Source: Parvularcula sp. LCG005 (lineage in GTDB: Bacteria; Pseudomonadota; Alphaproteobacteria; Caulobacterales; Parvularculaceae). From it: a stretch of 64,000 nucleotides of DNA. Positions 1 to 7,732 of this stretch are shown piece after piece. Made by a program: the position numbers and the translations under genes. The DNA lies in contig NZ_CP136758.1 in the NCBI RefSeq assembly GCF_032930845.1, positions 1,875,001 to 1,939,000 of the forward strand, read 5' to 3'. Position 1 is the first letter of the stretch. Every line of letters begins with the position of its first letter. The notes under the pieces are model-generated. The model was not told where the DNA came from, searched no databases, and worked only from the letters and a program-made list of their open reading frames with translations.

Positions 1-839
1 GCTCGGGCTCAGGGCGGGATGTCTACGCCCTGGCGCAGATGGTCGGCCCTGAGGGCCATGTCGTCGGTGTCGACATGACCGACGAGCAGCTGGACGTCGC
101 ACGCCGCCATCAGGCCTGGCACGCCGAGAAGTTCGGCTTTGCCAATGTCTCATTCGAAAAAGGCACGCTTGAGGAACTCGACCAGATCGGCCTCGAACCT
201 GCCTCCTTTGACGTCATCGTCTCCAACTGCGTGATCAATCTCTGCACGGACAAGCCTGCGGTTCTGCGGCACGTCAAATCCCTGCTCAAGCCCGGCGGCG
301 AGTTCTATTTTTCCGATGTCTACGCCGATCGCCGCCTGCCGGAATCGGTCGTCAGCGACCCTGTGCTGTATGGCGAATGCCTTGGCGGCGCGCTGTACTG
401 GAACGATTTCATCAACATGTCGAAAGGCGCAGGTTTTGCTGACCCCCGCCTCGTCACCGCCCGCCCGCTGACGATTGAGAACGAAATCCTCAAGGAGAAA
501 CTGGGACAGTCACGCTTCTGGTCCGCCACCTACAGGCTGTTCAATCTCGACGGTCTGGAGCCTGCCTGTGAAGATTATGGACAGGCCGTGATCTACAAGG
601 GCACGGTGGAACACGCGCCGGATGCGTTTATTCTTGACGGTCACCATGTCATTGAAAAGGGAAAGGTTTTTCCTGTCTGCGGGAACACATGGCGGATGCT
701 GGCCGAAACGCGGTTTGCGGAGCATTTCTCTTTCATCGGCGATATGACGACTCATTACGGTATCTTCGAAGGCTGCGGAACAAACGTGCCTTTCGAGGAT
801 GACAGCGCCGGGGTCACATCCGCCGGTGCCTGCTGCTAG
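1..839 (+). CDS. arsM: Arsenite S-adenosylmethionine methyltransferase, 5' end cut by window edge
   Basis: The enzyme methylates As(III) in the cytoplasm using S-adenosylmethionine. The reading frame is open from position 3 and starts inside SAM-binding motif I (SGSGRDVYAL), so the N-terminus and the first conserved cysteine lie outside the window. Visible are VVGVDMT (acidic residue after beta-2), ASFDVIVSNCVINL, and two cysteine motifs typical of ArsM, YGECLGGAL and EPACEDYGQ, which hold the arsenic-binding thiols in characterised ArsM proteins. The chain ends in Cys-Cys. The C-terminal part (PVCGNTWRM onward) matches the usual ArsM tail. No arsR, arsB or arsC gene follows; the next genes are convergent, so any ars operon must lie upstream. 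The family call is firm; activity is inferred. Confidence 0.9.
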   Translation, partial: SGSGRDVYALAQMVGPEGHVVGVDMTDEQLDVARRHQAWHAEKFGFANVSFEKGTLEELDQIGLEPASFDVIVSNCVINLCTDKPAVLRHVKSLLKPGGEFYFSDVYADRRLPESVVSDPVLYGECLGGALYWNDFINMSKGAGFADPRLVTARPLTIENEILKEKLGQSRFWSATYRLFNLDGLEPACEDYGQAVIYKGTVEHAPDAFILDGHHVIEKGKVFPVCGNTWRMLAETRFAEHFSFIGDMTTHYGIFEGCGTNVPFEDDSAGVTSAGACC

Positions 840-848
840 GTCATCAGC

Positions 849-1598
849 CTAGCGCGCAGGCCGCCAGCGGAAGAATAGGATGGCGAGGATGGCCGCGCCG
901 GCTGTCCACGCCAGCAAAATCTGCGCGTCGAGCAGGCGCACGTCTCCACCCGTCAAGGCGCCCACAGCCAACTGCCCCAACGGGCGAAATGGCAGCGCCC
1001 CCGTGATCGCAACCAGCCAACCCGGACTGTTCTGTACGGGGAAGAAAATATTCGACGCGAAGAGCAGCGGGAAGGAAATGGCGTTCAGGATGGCCGGTGC
1101 CGCCTGCGCGTTTGGCACCATGTTCACGACCGCCAGTCCGAGCGCGGAAAAACACGCCGCGCCGAGCACGATCACACCGAAAAACAGGATCAGCGATATG
1201 GCATCCGGCACCACCCCGAACACCAATCCACCGATCAGCAGGCAGACGAGAACAGTAGCCAATCCGACGATGATCGAAAACAGGATGCGGGCAGCCACAT
1301 AGGCAGAGATCGGCGTGGGCGTTGACCGTTGCCGTTTCAACCGTCCCTGATCGCGGTCAAATGCCAGCGTGATCGCCAGGCCGGTGAAGCAGACGGAAAT
1401 AATTGCGAATGCTGACATGGACGCGACATAGAATTTCAGGATGCCGTCGCCCGGCTGCATTTTGCCAAAGAACATCCCATTGAACAGAAGCAGGATGACG
1501 GGAAAGCCGATCCCGAAAAAAGCGGCACTGGGATTGCGGAAATAGGAAAGAGCCGCGAACCGCAAATGATGCGCGGTGACCGAAAACCATGAACTCAT
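849..1598 (-). CDS. ABC-2 type transporter permease
   Basis: This is the membrane subunit of an exporter of the ABC-2 (DrrB/NodJ-like) superfamily. The 249-residue protein has about six hydrophobic segments, roughly at residues 20-45, 55-80, 100-125, 128-155, 165-188 and 222-243. Between the second and third segments is a basic cytoplasmic stretch (FDRDQGRLKRQRSTP), characteristic of the family. Its start overlaps the end of the ATPase gene by 4 bp, so the two are translationally coupled and form one transporter. The substrate cannot be read from sequence; drugs, lipids or polysaccharides are all possible. The gene is convergent with the arsenite methyltransferase gene, leaving only 9 bp between the stops and no visible terminator. 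Confidence 0.85.
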   Translation of the reverse strand: MSSWFSVTAHHLRFAALSYFRNPSAAFFGIGFPVILLLFNGMFFGKMQPGDGILKFYVASMSAFAIISVCFTGLAITLAFDRDQGRLKRQRSTPTPISAYVAARILFSIIVGLATVLVCLLIGGLVFGVVPDAISLILFFGVIVLGAACFSALGLAVVNMVPNAQAAPAILNAISFPLLFASNIFFPVQNSPGWLVAITGALPFRPLGQLAVGALTGGDVRLLDAQILLAWTAGAAILAILFFRWRPAR

Positions 1599-2524
1599 GA
1601 CGGGCTTCCTTCCGCTTCCGCTGATTTGATGAGAGACAGATAGATATCTTCGAGGCTGGGGCGGATGATTTCGAGGTCCGCTATTTCCATCCCATTGGCG
1701 ACCGACCAGCCGGTCAGTTCATTCGCGACACGGATAACCCGCTCGTTCGGCACCACCAGCGTGTAGGCATTATCATGATGTGTGGTCACAAAACCGCTGA
1801 TCGATGAGGGCAATGTTGCGCTGTCACCGTTGAGAGAAAACCGGATCGTCGCGTCTTTCGCGACAGCCCGACGCAGCGCCGCAGGCGTCCCTTCAGAAAT
1901 GATCCGTCCAGAGACGATGACGGCAATCCGGTTCGCCAGATTCTGGGCTTCGTCCATATAGTGCGTGGTCAGAATGACCGTCAGCCCGGCCTCATTGAGA
2001 GTGCGGATCAAAGCCCATGCTTGCCGCCGGGCATCTGGATCAAACCCGGTCGTCGGTTCATCCAGGAAAAGAAGGTCAGGATTACCGACCAGAGCCAGGG
2101 CCACATCCAGGCGACGGCGCTGCCCGCCCGAGAGCTTGCCGGTCCGCACATTGGCCTTGGCGGCAAGTCCGACGAGAGTGATGAGTTCATCAACGGGCCG
2201 TGGGTCCGGATACGTTCCATGGGCCATCTGGACCATTTCCCGGACCGTCAAATGGGGGTCGGCCACCGATTCCTGGGGAACAATGCCGATCCGCTGCCGC
2301 AGAGCCACCTCCCCCTTTGCGGGATCATGGCCCAGCACCCGCACGGTCCCGGAATCGGCCCGCAGGAAGCCCTCAAGGATCTCGATCGTCGTCGTTTTAC
2401 CGGCCCCGTTCGGGCCGAGCAGCGCGAAAATCTCGCCGCGCCGAATGGTGAGGTCAATGCCGTCAACGGCCATCAATGGGCCATAGCGCTTCACCAGCCC
2501 CTTAATCTCAATCGCGTCATCCAC
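1595..2524 (-). CDS. ABC transporter ATP-binding protein (DrrA-like)
   Basis: This cytoplasmic ATPase powers the permease encoded just downstream. It is 309 residues long. The nucleotide-binding domain occupies about residues 5-225: Walker A GPNGAGKTT near residue 38, signature LSGGQRRRLD near 130, Walker B LLFLDEPTTG near 152 and the switch histidine in TTHYMDEA near 185. About 85 residues follow, in the style of the DrrA C-terminal domain, and probably regulate the dimer. It precedes the permease with a 4-bp overlap. Kynureninase upstream lies on the same strand 72 bp away; joint transcription is possible but there is no functional link. The substrate is unknown. Confidence 0.9.
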   Translation of the reverse strand: MDDAIEIKGLVKRYGPLMAVDGIDLTIRRGEIFALLGPNGAGKTTTIEILEGFLRADSGTVRVLGHDPAKGEVALRQRIGIVPQESVADPHLTVREMVQMAHGTYPDPRPVDELITLVGLAAKANVRTGKLSGGQRRRLDVALALVGNPDLLFLDEPTTGFDPDARRQAWALIRTLNEAGLTVILTTHYMDEAQNLANRIAVIVSGRIISEGTPAALRRAVAKDATIRFSLNGDSATLPSSISGFVTTHHDNAYTLVVPNERVIRVANELTGWSVANGMEIADLEIIRPSLEDIYLSLIKSAEAEGSPS

Positions 2525-2596
2525 TGAGCCGCCTCCCGTCTGTTTTTCAAACTAAGTTGAAAATCAGATCTGTGCAAGGGCCCCTTTGTGATTCCG

Positions 2597-3826
2597 TCAG
2601 GTCACCTTCTGGCGATGCTTGAACTCTGGTCGGTCCCACAACCGATTGTCGAGGATATTCTGAAGTCGATCCATCATGTCCCACACCTCCGTATGGCTGA
2701 TGAACAGCGGTGAGAAACCGAAGCGAATCGTCGTCGGTGTGCGGAAATCCGCGAGGATGCCATCTGCTGCCAGAGCCTGCACCACCGCATAGCCGTCGGG
2801 ATGAGACAGGCTTACATGCCCGCCCCGGTCTGCCGGATCGGCCGGGCATTGGATCTGAAGACCCATGGCCTCCGCCCGCGAAACGCACAGGGCGCCCAGC
2901 GCCATGGCTTTGTGTCGTAGATCGCCGAGCGATACGCCGTCGAAAGCATCCAGCGCCCCATCCAGCGCGGCCAGGGAAAGGATGTTGGGCGTGCCCGCGA
3001 CGAACCGGGCGACACCTTCAGCCGGTTCGTACTCAGCGGCAAAAGCAAAGGGTTCAGCGTGTCCCAGCCAGCCCGGCAGCGGCGTGCGCAGCCTGTCGGC
3101 CACATCCTCTCTCGCGTAAAGAAACGATGGCGCACCGGGCCCGCCGTTGAGATATTTGTACGTACACCCCACCGCAAATCGGGCACCGGCATTATTCAGG
3201 GCCAGGTCCATGACCCCCGTCGCGTGGCTGAGGTCCCAGATGATCACACCGCCCGAAGCCGCAACAACCGCTTCGTCCGCCGTCATATCGGCGACCAGTC
3301 CGTCCCGGAAATGCACAGCGCTTTTCAGGACCACACCGCCCTTGGCCAGCACCGCCGGCTCATCCTTCCGGCGATAGATGTCGACCGGAATATCGAGATG
3401 CTCGGCCATGCCCTTGGCGATATAGCGGTCGGTGGGGAATTCATCCTCACACACTGCAATGGAGCGATGTCCAGCCAACGGCAGGGTGGACACCGCCAGC
3501 TTGAACAGGTTCACGGTGACGCTGTCGCAAACCACGACCTCATGGCTCCGCGCTCCGATCAGCTCTGCCAGACGCGCGCCCACGCGGGCCGGCAGGTCAA
3601 TCCATCCCGCACTGTTCCACGACCGGACGAGACCATCGGCCCAGTCCCGCGCCGCCGCATCCTGCACCCGCTGCAAGGCGCTGTGAGCGGCAGGGCCGAG
3701 CGAATGGCCAACCAGATACGTCACATCCGGTGGCAAGGCGAAGAGGTCGCGGCGGGATGCCAGAGGATCCGCCCGGTCAAGAAGGACGGCGTCTTCGCGG
3801 CTTTCGGGCAATTGAATCGGGCTCAT
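2597..3826 (-). CDS. kynU: Kynureninase
   Basis: This PLP enzyme cleaves L-kynurenine to anthranilate and L-alanine (and 3-hydroxykynurenine to 3-hydroxyanthranilate) in tryptophan breakdown. The 409-residue length fits the family. The N-terminal YLVGHSLG motif, the PLP-contacting aspartate in IIWDLSHATG (about D198) and the Schiff-base lysine in CTYKYLNGGPG (about K224) are all present, as is the C-terminal TPTTIRFGFSPLF segment. The ATG is preceded by AGGACAGGGC. An alpha/beta hydrolase with an HGGCW motif starts divergently about 105 bp away and could supply the preceding deformylation step. No kynA (tryptophan 2,3-dioxygenase) is in the window. Confidence 0.95.
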   Translation of the reverse strand: MSPIQLPESREDAVLLDRADPLASRRDLFALPPDVTYLVGHSLGPAAHSALQRVQDAAARDWADGLVRSWNSAGWIDLPARVGARLAELIGARSHEVVVCDSVTVNLFKLAVSTLPLAGHRSIAVCEDEFPTDRYIAKGMAEHLDIPVDIYRRKDEPAVLAKGGVVLKSAVHFRDGLVADMTADEAVVAASGGVIIWDLSHATGVMDLALNNAGARFAVGCTYKYLNGGPGAPSFLYAREDVADRLRTPLPGWLGHAEPFAFAAEYEPAEGVARFVAGTPNILSLAALDGALDAFDGVSLGDLRHKAMALGALCVSRAEAMGLQIQCPADPADRGGHVSLSHPDGYAVVQALAADGILADFRTPTTIRFGFSPLFISHTEVWDMMDRLQNILDNRLWDRPEFKHRQKVT

Positions 3827-3930
3827 GCCCTGTCCTGCAATAGAGCGGGCCTGCGGACCAGCCCTTTCATCCCAACAGGTGACGATGACACAGGCGGCGC
3901 GGCGCGATAGGCTTGAGACAACAATACGGG

Positions 3931-4878
3931 ATGATGTTCATGCGTGCCTTTGTGCTTCTGCCTCTTTTTGGCCTGTGGGCCTGTACCAGCGCACCACCGC
4001 CGACATCGGTCGCGCCGCCTGAGGCAGCGTCGGCATCAGCCACTACGCCTCTGATGAGCTGGGGGGACCTGACCTCCCGCCCCCTGCCGCAGCCAACCGA
4101 AACGCTACGCTATGCCGAGGGCGACCACGGCGTCATTGACGTCTGGCTGCCTGAGGGCGACGGCCCTCACCGGCTTGTCGTGATGATCCACGGGGGCTGC
4201 TGGCAGAAAGCGATCGCCGACCGCACCTTGATGAACTACGCAGCCGAAGATCTGCGCCAGGCCGGCTTCGCCGTCTGGAACATTGAATATCGCGGTGTGG
4301 ACGAGGATGGCGGCGGCTATACTGGCACCTATGAAGACGTCGCGGCAGCCGTAGACGCCGTCCGGGATGCACCAGCAGAATGGTCACTCGACACATCTAG
4401 CGTCATGGCCATTGGCCATTCTGCCGGTGGCCATCTGGCCGTCTGGGCCGCCTCCCGCTCGCGCCTGCCGCAGACAAGTCCGTTATGGTCCGCCGATCCG
4501 TTGCCAATCGGGGCTGTGCTGAATTCCGGCGGGCTCGTGGATCTCGAAGCTTCAGCCCCCGTCACGCTGCCAAGCTGCCTTGCAGACGTCATGGACAGCC
4601 TGACCGGCCCAGCGACGCCTGAGCGCCCCGACGTTTTCAGTGATACCTCGCCGGCGACCTTCCTGCCGCCGCCGGCGACGATCGTCAGTGTGAACGGCGA
4701 GCGGGACCGAATCGCGCCGCCTGAACTGGGGATCGCGCTGACCGAAGCCATCAATGCCAGTGGCGGCGAGGCCCGCTATGTGGAGATTGCCGGAGAAGGC
4801 CACGTTGAACTGATAGCCCCCGGCACCGATGCATTCACCCAGCAGACAGCGATCCTTATATCGCTCCTCGACCAATAA
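3931..4878 (+). CDS. Alpha/beta hydrolase lipoprotein, kynurenine-formamidase-like
   Basis: This is a serine hydrolase of the alpha/beta fold, probably anchored as a lipoprotein. The N-terminus is a short hydrophobic signal ending in a lipobox-like LWAC, followed by an Ala/Pro/Thr-rich linker. The catalytic elements are HGGCW (oxyanion hole), GHSAGGH (nucleophile Ser), the acid in NGERDRIAPP and the His in GEGHVEL. HGGxW is the motif of eukaryotic-type kynurenine formamidases and related esterases. Kynureninase is its divergent neighbour, which hints at formylkynurenine hydrolysis, but an exported form would not meet a cytoplasmic substrate, so a general esterase is an equal alternative. Three ATGs (3931, 3934, 3940) and an upstream TTG (3913) are possible starts. 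Confidence 0.7.
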   Translation: MMFMRAFVLLPLFGLWACTSAPPPTSVAPPEAASASATTPLMSWGDLTSRPLPQPTETLRYAEGDHGVIDVWLPEGDGPHRLVVMIHGGCWQKAIADRTLMNYAAEDLRQAGFAVWNIEYRGVDEDGGGYTGTYEDVAAAVDAVRDAPAEWSLDTSSVMAIGHSAGGHLAVWAASRSRLPQTSPLWSADPLPIGAVLNSGGLVDLEASAPVTLPSCLADVMDSLTGPATPERPDVFSDTSPATFLPPPATIVSVNGERDRIAPPELGIALTEAINASGGEARYVEIAGEGHVELIAPGTDAFTQQTAILISLLDQ

Positions 4879-4926
4879 CGCCGCCAAGCTGCGGCGAACT
4901 GGCCTTGAAGCTATTCTCACCAGCCT

Positions 4927-4988
4927 TTGAGCGCTGAACGGGTTGATCGCGACAGGCACCCTATCCATAACCCGCTTTCAACGCTCAA
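4927..4988. repeat. Imperfect inverted repeat upstream of fpr
   Basis: An 18-nt arm at 4927-4944 (TTGAGCGCTGAACGGGTT) is nearly complementary to 4969-4988, leaving a loop of about 24 nt. It lies 40 nt before the ferredoxin-NADP reductase start. There is no T-run, so it is not a classical terminator. It could be a leader hairpin or an operator. Only the repeat itself is seen. Confidence 0.45.
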
Positions 4989-5027
4989 TAGCGCGCGATC
5001 CGCGCGGCCCGCCAACAGGAAATACGC

Positions 5028-5798
5028 ATGTCTGCTTTCACGACAGAAAAGGTCATTTCGGTCGATCACTACACGGACCGGCTGTTCCGGTTCCGCACCA
5101 CACGGCCCCAGTCGCTTCGGTTTCGGTCGGGCGAGTTCGTGATGATTGGCCTTGCAGGTGAAGCCAAGCCGATTTTGCGCGCTTACTCCATCGCCAGCCC
5201 ATCCTGGGATGAAGAGCTCGAGTTTTTCTCGATCAAGGTGGAGGATGGCCCCCTCACCTCCAAGCTGCAGAAGATCCAACCGGGCGATGAGCTTCTGATC
5301 GGCAAGAAGCCGACCGGCACACTGGTGCTTGACGCCCTGACCCCCGGCAAGCGGCTCTACATGTTCTCGACCGGCACCGGTTTTGCCCCCTTCGCGAGCC
5401 TCGTGCGGGAACCCGAGACCTATGAAAAATTCGACGAGGTCATCGTGACCCACACCTGCCGTCAGTGTGCTGAGCTGCAATATTCCATGGATATTGTCGC
5501 CAGCCTGCCGGACGACCCTCTTGTCGGCGAAGAAGCACCGTCCAAACTGCGCTATGTCTCTTCCTGTACTCGCGAAGAGCATCCGCTGAAGGGACGCATC
5601 ACGGCGCTGATCGACAATGGCGGCCTGTTCGAGCATCTGGGCGTGCCCAAGCTGAACCCGGAAACTGACCGCGTGATGATCTGTGGTTCGATGGAAATGA
5701 TCCAAGATACCAAGCAGCGCTGTATCGATGCCGGCATGACGGAGGGCTCCAACGCCCAACCAGCCCAGTTTGTCGTCGAGAAATCATTCGTCGGCTGA
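5028..5798 (+). CDS. fpr: Ferredoxin--NADP reductase, bacterial subclass
   Basis: This FAD enzyme transfers electrons between NADPH and ferredoxin or flavodoxin in the cytoplasm, for oxidative-stress defence and Fe-S or biosynthetic redox needs. At 256 residues it has the normal length. The FAD-binding motif RAYSIASP lies near residue 50, the NADP-binding STGTGFAPFAS near 113 and the second nucleotide motif MICGSMEMI near 222. The C-terminus VVEKSFVG is the flexible tail of the bacterial subclass I (alphaproteobacterial) enzymes. The gene appears monocistronic, with an inverted repeat in its leader. Confidence 0.95.
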   Translation: MSAFTTEKVISVDHYTDRLFRFRTTRPQSLRFRSGEFVMIGLAGEAKPILRAYSIASPSWDEELEFFSIKVEDGPLTSKLQKIQPGDELLIGKKPTGTLVLDALTPGKRLYMFSTGTGFAPFASLVREPETYEKFDEVIVTHTCRQCAELQYSMDIVASLPDDPLVGEEAPSKLRYVSSCTREEHPLKGRITALIDNGGLFEHLGVPKLNPETDRVMICGSMEMIQDTKQRCIDAGMTEGSNAQPAQFVVEKSFVG

Positions 5799-5840
5799 TC
5801 GTGAATTCCGCGTAACGCGTGTGGCCATTTTGGGGCACGC

Positions 5841-5865
5841 GGAACGCCTTTCATTCTTAACCATT
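5841..5865 (+). promoter_or_regulatory. Possible EcfG-type general-stress promoter
   Basis: GGAAC at 5841-5845 is followed after 16 nt by CATT at 5862-5865. The alphaproteobacterial sigma-EcfG consensus is GGAAC-N16-17-CGTT, so there is one mismatch. The next start codon is 30 nt downstream, a suitable distance. A single mismatch in a short motif can arise by chance. Confidence 0.35.
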
Positions 5866-5894
5866 AGGTTGGCATGGAATGAAAGGAGTTCATC

Positions 5895-6620
5895 ATGAAC
5901 AAGTATCTCGGTACCGCTGCTGCTGCCGCTCTTCTGTTGGGTGCAGCTGCCTGCTCTGACGACAGTACACAAACCACTGCCCAAAACGACGCCTATGACG
6001 CAACTGAAACGGCACAAAATTCGCCAGTAAGCGCGGATGAAATGGCCGTTGAGGACGATCAATATGGCGATACCGCCGCAACGTCGCCAACGATGGGCCA
6101 GAGCCGGATGGCAACAAACGAAACAGCACGCACAGGTGCTGCTTTCGATCAGTCAGAAAACGCGGCTAACCGCCAGCGTGCGGGCATGGACACCGCATCC
6201 CTGTCTGACGACATGCAGCAGGACGTCGCCAGCGTGACGTTGAACGTGTCCGGCGTTGAGGAAGATGGCGGCATGCTCGTCGCAACGCTCGAACCGCAGT
6301 CTGGCGCTGAAGACATGTACAATCAGAATTCGGCAACCATGAGCAATGACGATATGGCAACGCCCTATACCGTCGAGGCGCAAGCTGATGGCGATGAGGT
6401 GGAACTGAAACTCGATAACGTCCGCCCCGGCACTTATCTGGTTTCGGTCTTCCAGGACCGCGATGGCAATGGCGAAATCACCGTTGACGACCGCGGCCCT
6501 ACAGAAGCCTGGGGGACCGCTGATACCGGCGCTGCCCAGTCAGAAGAATACGAGCCGCAAATGATCACCGTGGCCAGGGATGGCAATGTGACAAACGTCA
6601 CGCTCAAACAGTCCTCCTAA
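5895..6620 (+). CDS. Lipoprotein with C-terminal DUF2141-like domain
   Basis: This is a predicted secreted lipoprotein of unknown function, 241 residues long. The signal is an Ala/Leu-rich core ending in the lipobox LGAAAC (C20). Residues 21 to about 105 are low-complexity, acidic and rich in Thr, Ala, Asp and Gln, with no recognisable domain. From about residue 112 the sequence is beta-rich and ends in NVRPGTYLVSVFQDRDGNG, the pattern of DUF2141 domains. The segment DRDGNGEITVDD also resembles a calcium-binding EF-hand loop. The start is fixed by AAAGGAG 7 nt upstream. An EcfG-like promoter precedes it and a strong terminator follows. A role in envelope stress is only an inference from the promoter. 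Confidence 0.75.
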   Translation: MNKYLGTAAAAALLLGAAACSDDSTQTTAQNDAYDATETAQNSPVSADEMAVEDDQYGDTAATSPTMGQSRMATNETARTGAAFDQSENAANRQRAGMDTASLSDDMQQDVASVTLNVSGVEEDGGMLVATLEPQSGAEDMYNQNSATMSNDDMATPYTVEAQADGDEVELKLDNVRPGTYLVSVFQDRDGNGEITVDDRGPTEAWGTADTGAAQSEEYEPQMITVARDGNVTNVTLKQSS

Positions 6621-6630
6621 TATCAGAACA

Positions 6631-6662
6631 GCCCCCGGCACGATCTGCCGGGGGCTTTTTTT
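6631..6662 (+). terminator. Rho-independent terminator
   Basis: A perfect 10-bp stem (GCCCCCGGCA with TGCCGGGGGC), a 5-nt loop and seven T residues follow the DUF2141 lipoprotein gene by 10 nt. The T-run touches the stop codon of the convergent gene. Confidence 0.93.
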
Positions 6663-7194
6663 AGTCAGTATGCACCGCTACAATCTGCTCATGCAGGCGG
6701 CGCACGGTATATCCCAGAACTGTGACATGGCCTTCATTGATAATGGTGCCTGTGTCAGCAATATAAAGGGTTTGGTGTACCCGCCCGAACGGAAGATCCT
6801 TCACAGGATAGGTCAGGCTGAGACGATCTTGATGTACCGTCAATTGAACAGCGCCTCCGGCATTGCTGAGTTTTGCCGTTATCGTACGCTCTGAACTTGG
6901 CGTGAATGACCACCGCCGTTTTTCATGTTCACCATCTGCGTAATGAATATCCTGAACGATCTCAAACCGCCCATCAGGCGTGCCCGCTCCGGTACTGTAG
7001 ACGGTAAACCGGCGGTCGATTTCGCCATCCCGAAAAGTCAGCACACCCTGTCCGACATGGTGTCCAGCAAACATGTTTTCCGGTCTCAAGGCCGGATCGA
7101 CGGGTCCGACGGGCGCGCCGCTGACGCAGCCCGGCAGAAAAACCAGAGTGGCCAATAGCGGGCCCCTCAATAAACGCAGGCAGTGTCTGATCAT
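6661..7194 (-). CDS. Putative DUF3833-like lipoprotein
   Basis: This 177-residue predicted lipoprotein has a basic N-terminus, a hydrophobic core and the lipobox FLPGC near residue 23. The mature part is beta-rich and matches the pattern I associate with DUF3833 (ENMFAGHHVGQGVLTFRDG, then RFTVYSTG, then a YADGEHEKRRWSF stretch), which suggests a lipocalin-like outer-membrane lipoprotein of unknown function. The start lacks a Shine-Dalgarno sequence and sits beside overlapping inverted repeats. The 3' end abuts the terminator of the convergent gene. The family assignment is tentative. Confidence 0.65.
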   Translation of the reverse strand: MIRHCLRLLRGPLLATLVFLPGCVSGAPVGPVDPALRPENMFAGHHVGQGVLTFRDGEIDRRFTVYSTGAGTPDGRFEIVQDIHYADGEHEKRRWSFTPSSERTITAKLSNAGGAVQLTVHQDRLSLTYPVKDLPFGRVHQTLYIADTGTIINEGHVTVLGYTVRRLHEQIVAVHTD

Positions 7195-7220
7195 TGAGTG
7201 GAATTAGACACCACCACTCA
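7183..7220. repeat. Two interleaved inverted repeats at a lipoprotein start
   Basis: GTGTCT (7183-7188) pairs with AGACAC (7206-7211), and TGAGTGG (7195-7201) pairs with CCACTCA (7214-7220). The two hairpins are mutually exclusive and cover the start of the DUF3833-like gene. They may be operator or RNA structure; no function is shown. Confidence 0.35.
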
Positions 7221-7297
7221 GCCGGCAATCGGGTGCGCCGATGCGTCACTATGCCAGCGTCATTGTCTCTTCATGATCTATCCGCCAAATGGGGCTC

Positions 7298-7732
7298 ATG
7301 ACTGAACAAACCCTACCCCACCCTGCTGTCGATGAAGGCGAGTCCCGGCCCGTCTGGCCAGCCATCTGGCGCGGCATTAAAAACCGCTGTCCGCATTGCG
7401 GTGAAGGTCGCCTGCTCTTCAACTATCTCTCGGTTCACGATCACTGCAGTGAATGTGGCCAGTCGTTTTCGGGTCACGCCGCGGACGATGCCCCGCCCTA
7501 CATTACGATGGTCATTGTCGGGCACCTGTTGGCCGTGCCGATCGTTGAGCTGAAACGCCATTTTGATCCATCGCTCGAGTTCCAGCTTTTCCTGTGGCTT
7601 GGTCTTGCGATTTCCATGACGCTGCTCCTTCTGCCGATGTCCAAAGGCGGCATGATTGGCCTGCAATGGGCCAACCGTATGCACGGCTTTGGTGAGGACG
7701 GAGACGATCCCGAAGACCTGTTACGCGAGTGA
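7298..7732 (+). CDS. DUF983 membrane protein
   Basis: This is a small inner-membrane protein of the DUF983 family, whose function is not established; members often sit near cytochrome oxidase genes in alphaproteobacteria. It is 144 residues long. A zinc-ribbon-like pair of CxxC motifs (RCPHCGEG and CSECGQ) is followed by two transmembrane helices at about residues 68-88 and 95-115. The ATG at 7298 is preferred over 7289 because its context is equal and the extra three residues add nothing. The gene overlaps the MFS gene by 4 bp (GTGA), so the two are translationally coupled. Confidence 0.85.
   Translation: MTEQTLPHPAVDEGESRPVWPAIWRGIKNRCPHCGEGRLLFNYLSVHDHCSECGQSFSGHAADDAPPYITMVIVGHLLAVPIVELKRHFDPSLEFQLFLWLGLAISMTLLLLPMSKGGMIGLQWANRMHGFGEDGDDPEDLLRE

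Noticed and set aside
849-2524. ABC transporter as part of an arsenic resistance operon
   Set aside because: It is convergent with arsM, belongs to the ABC-2 type and has no known arsenic link.
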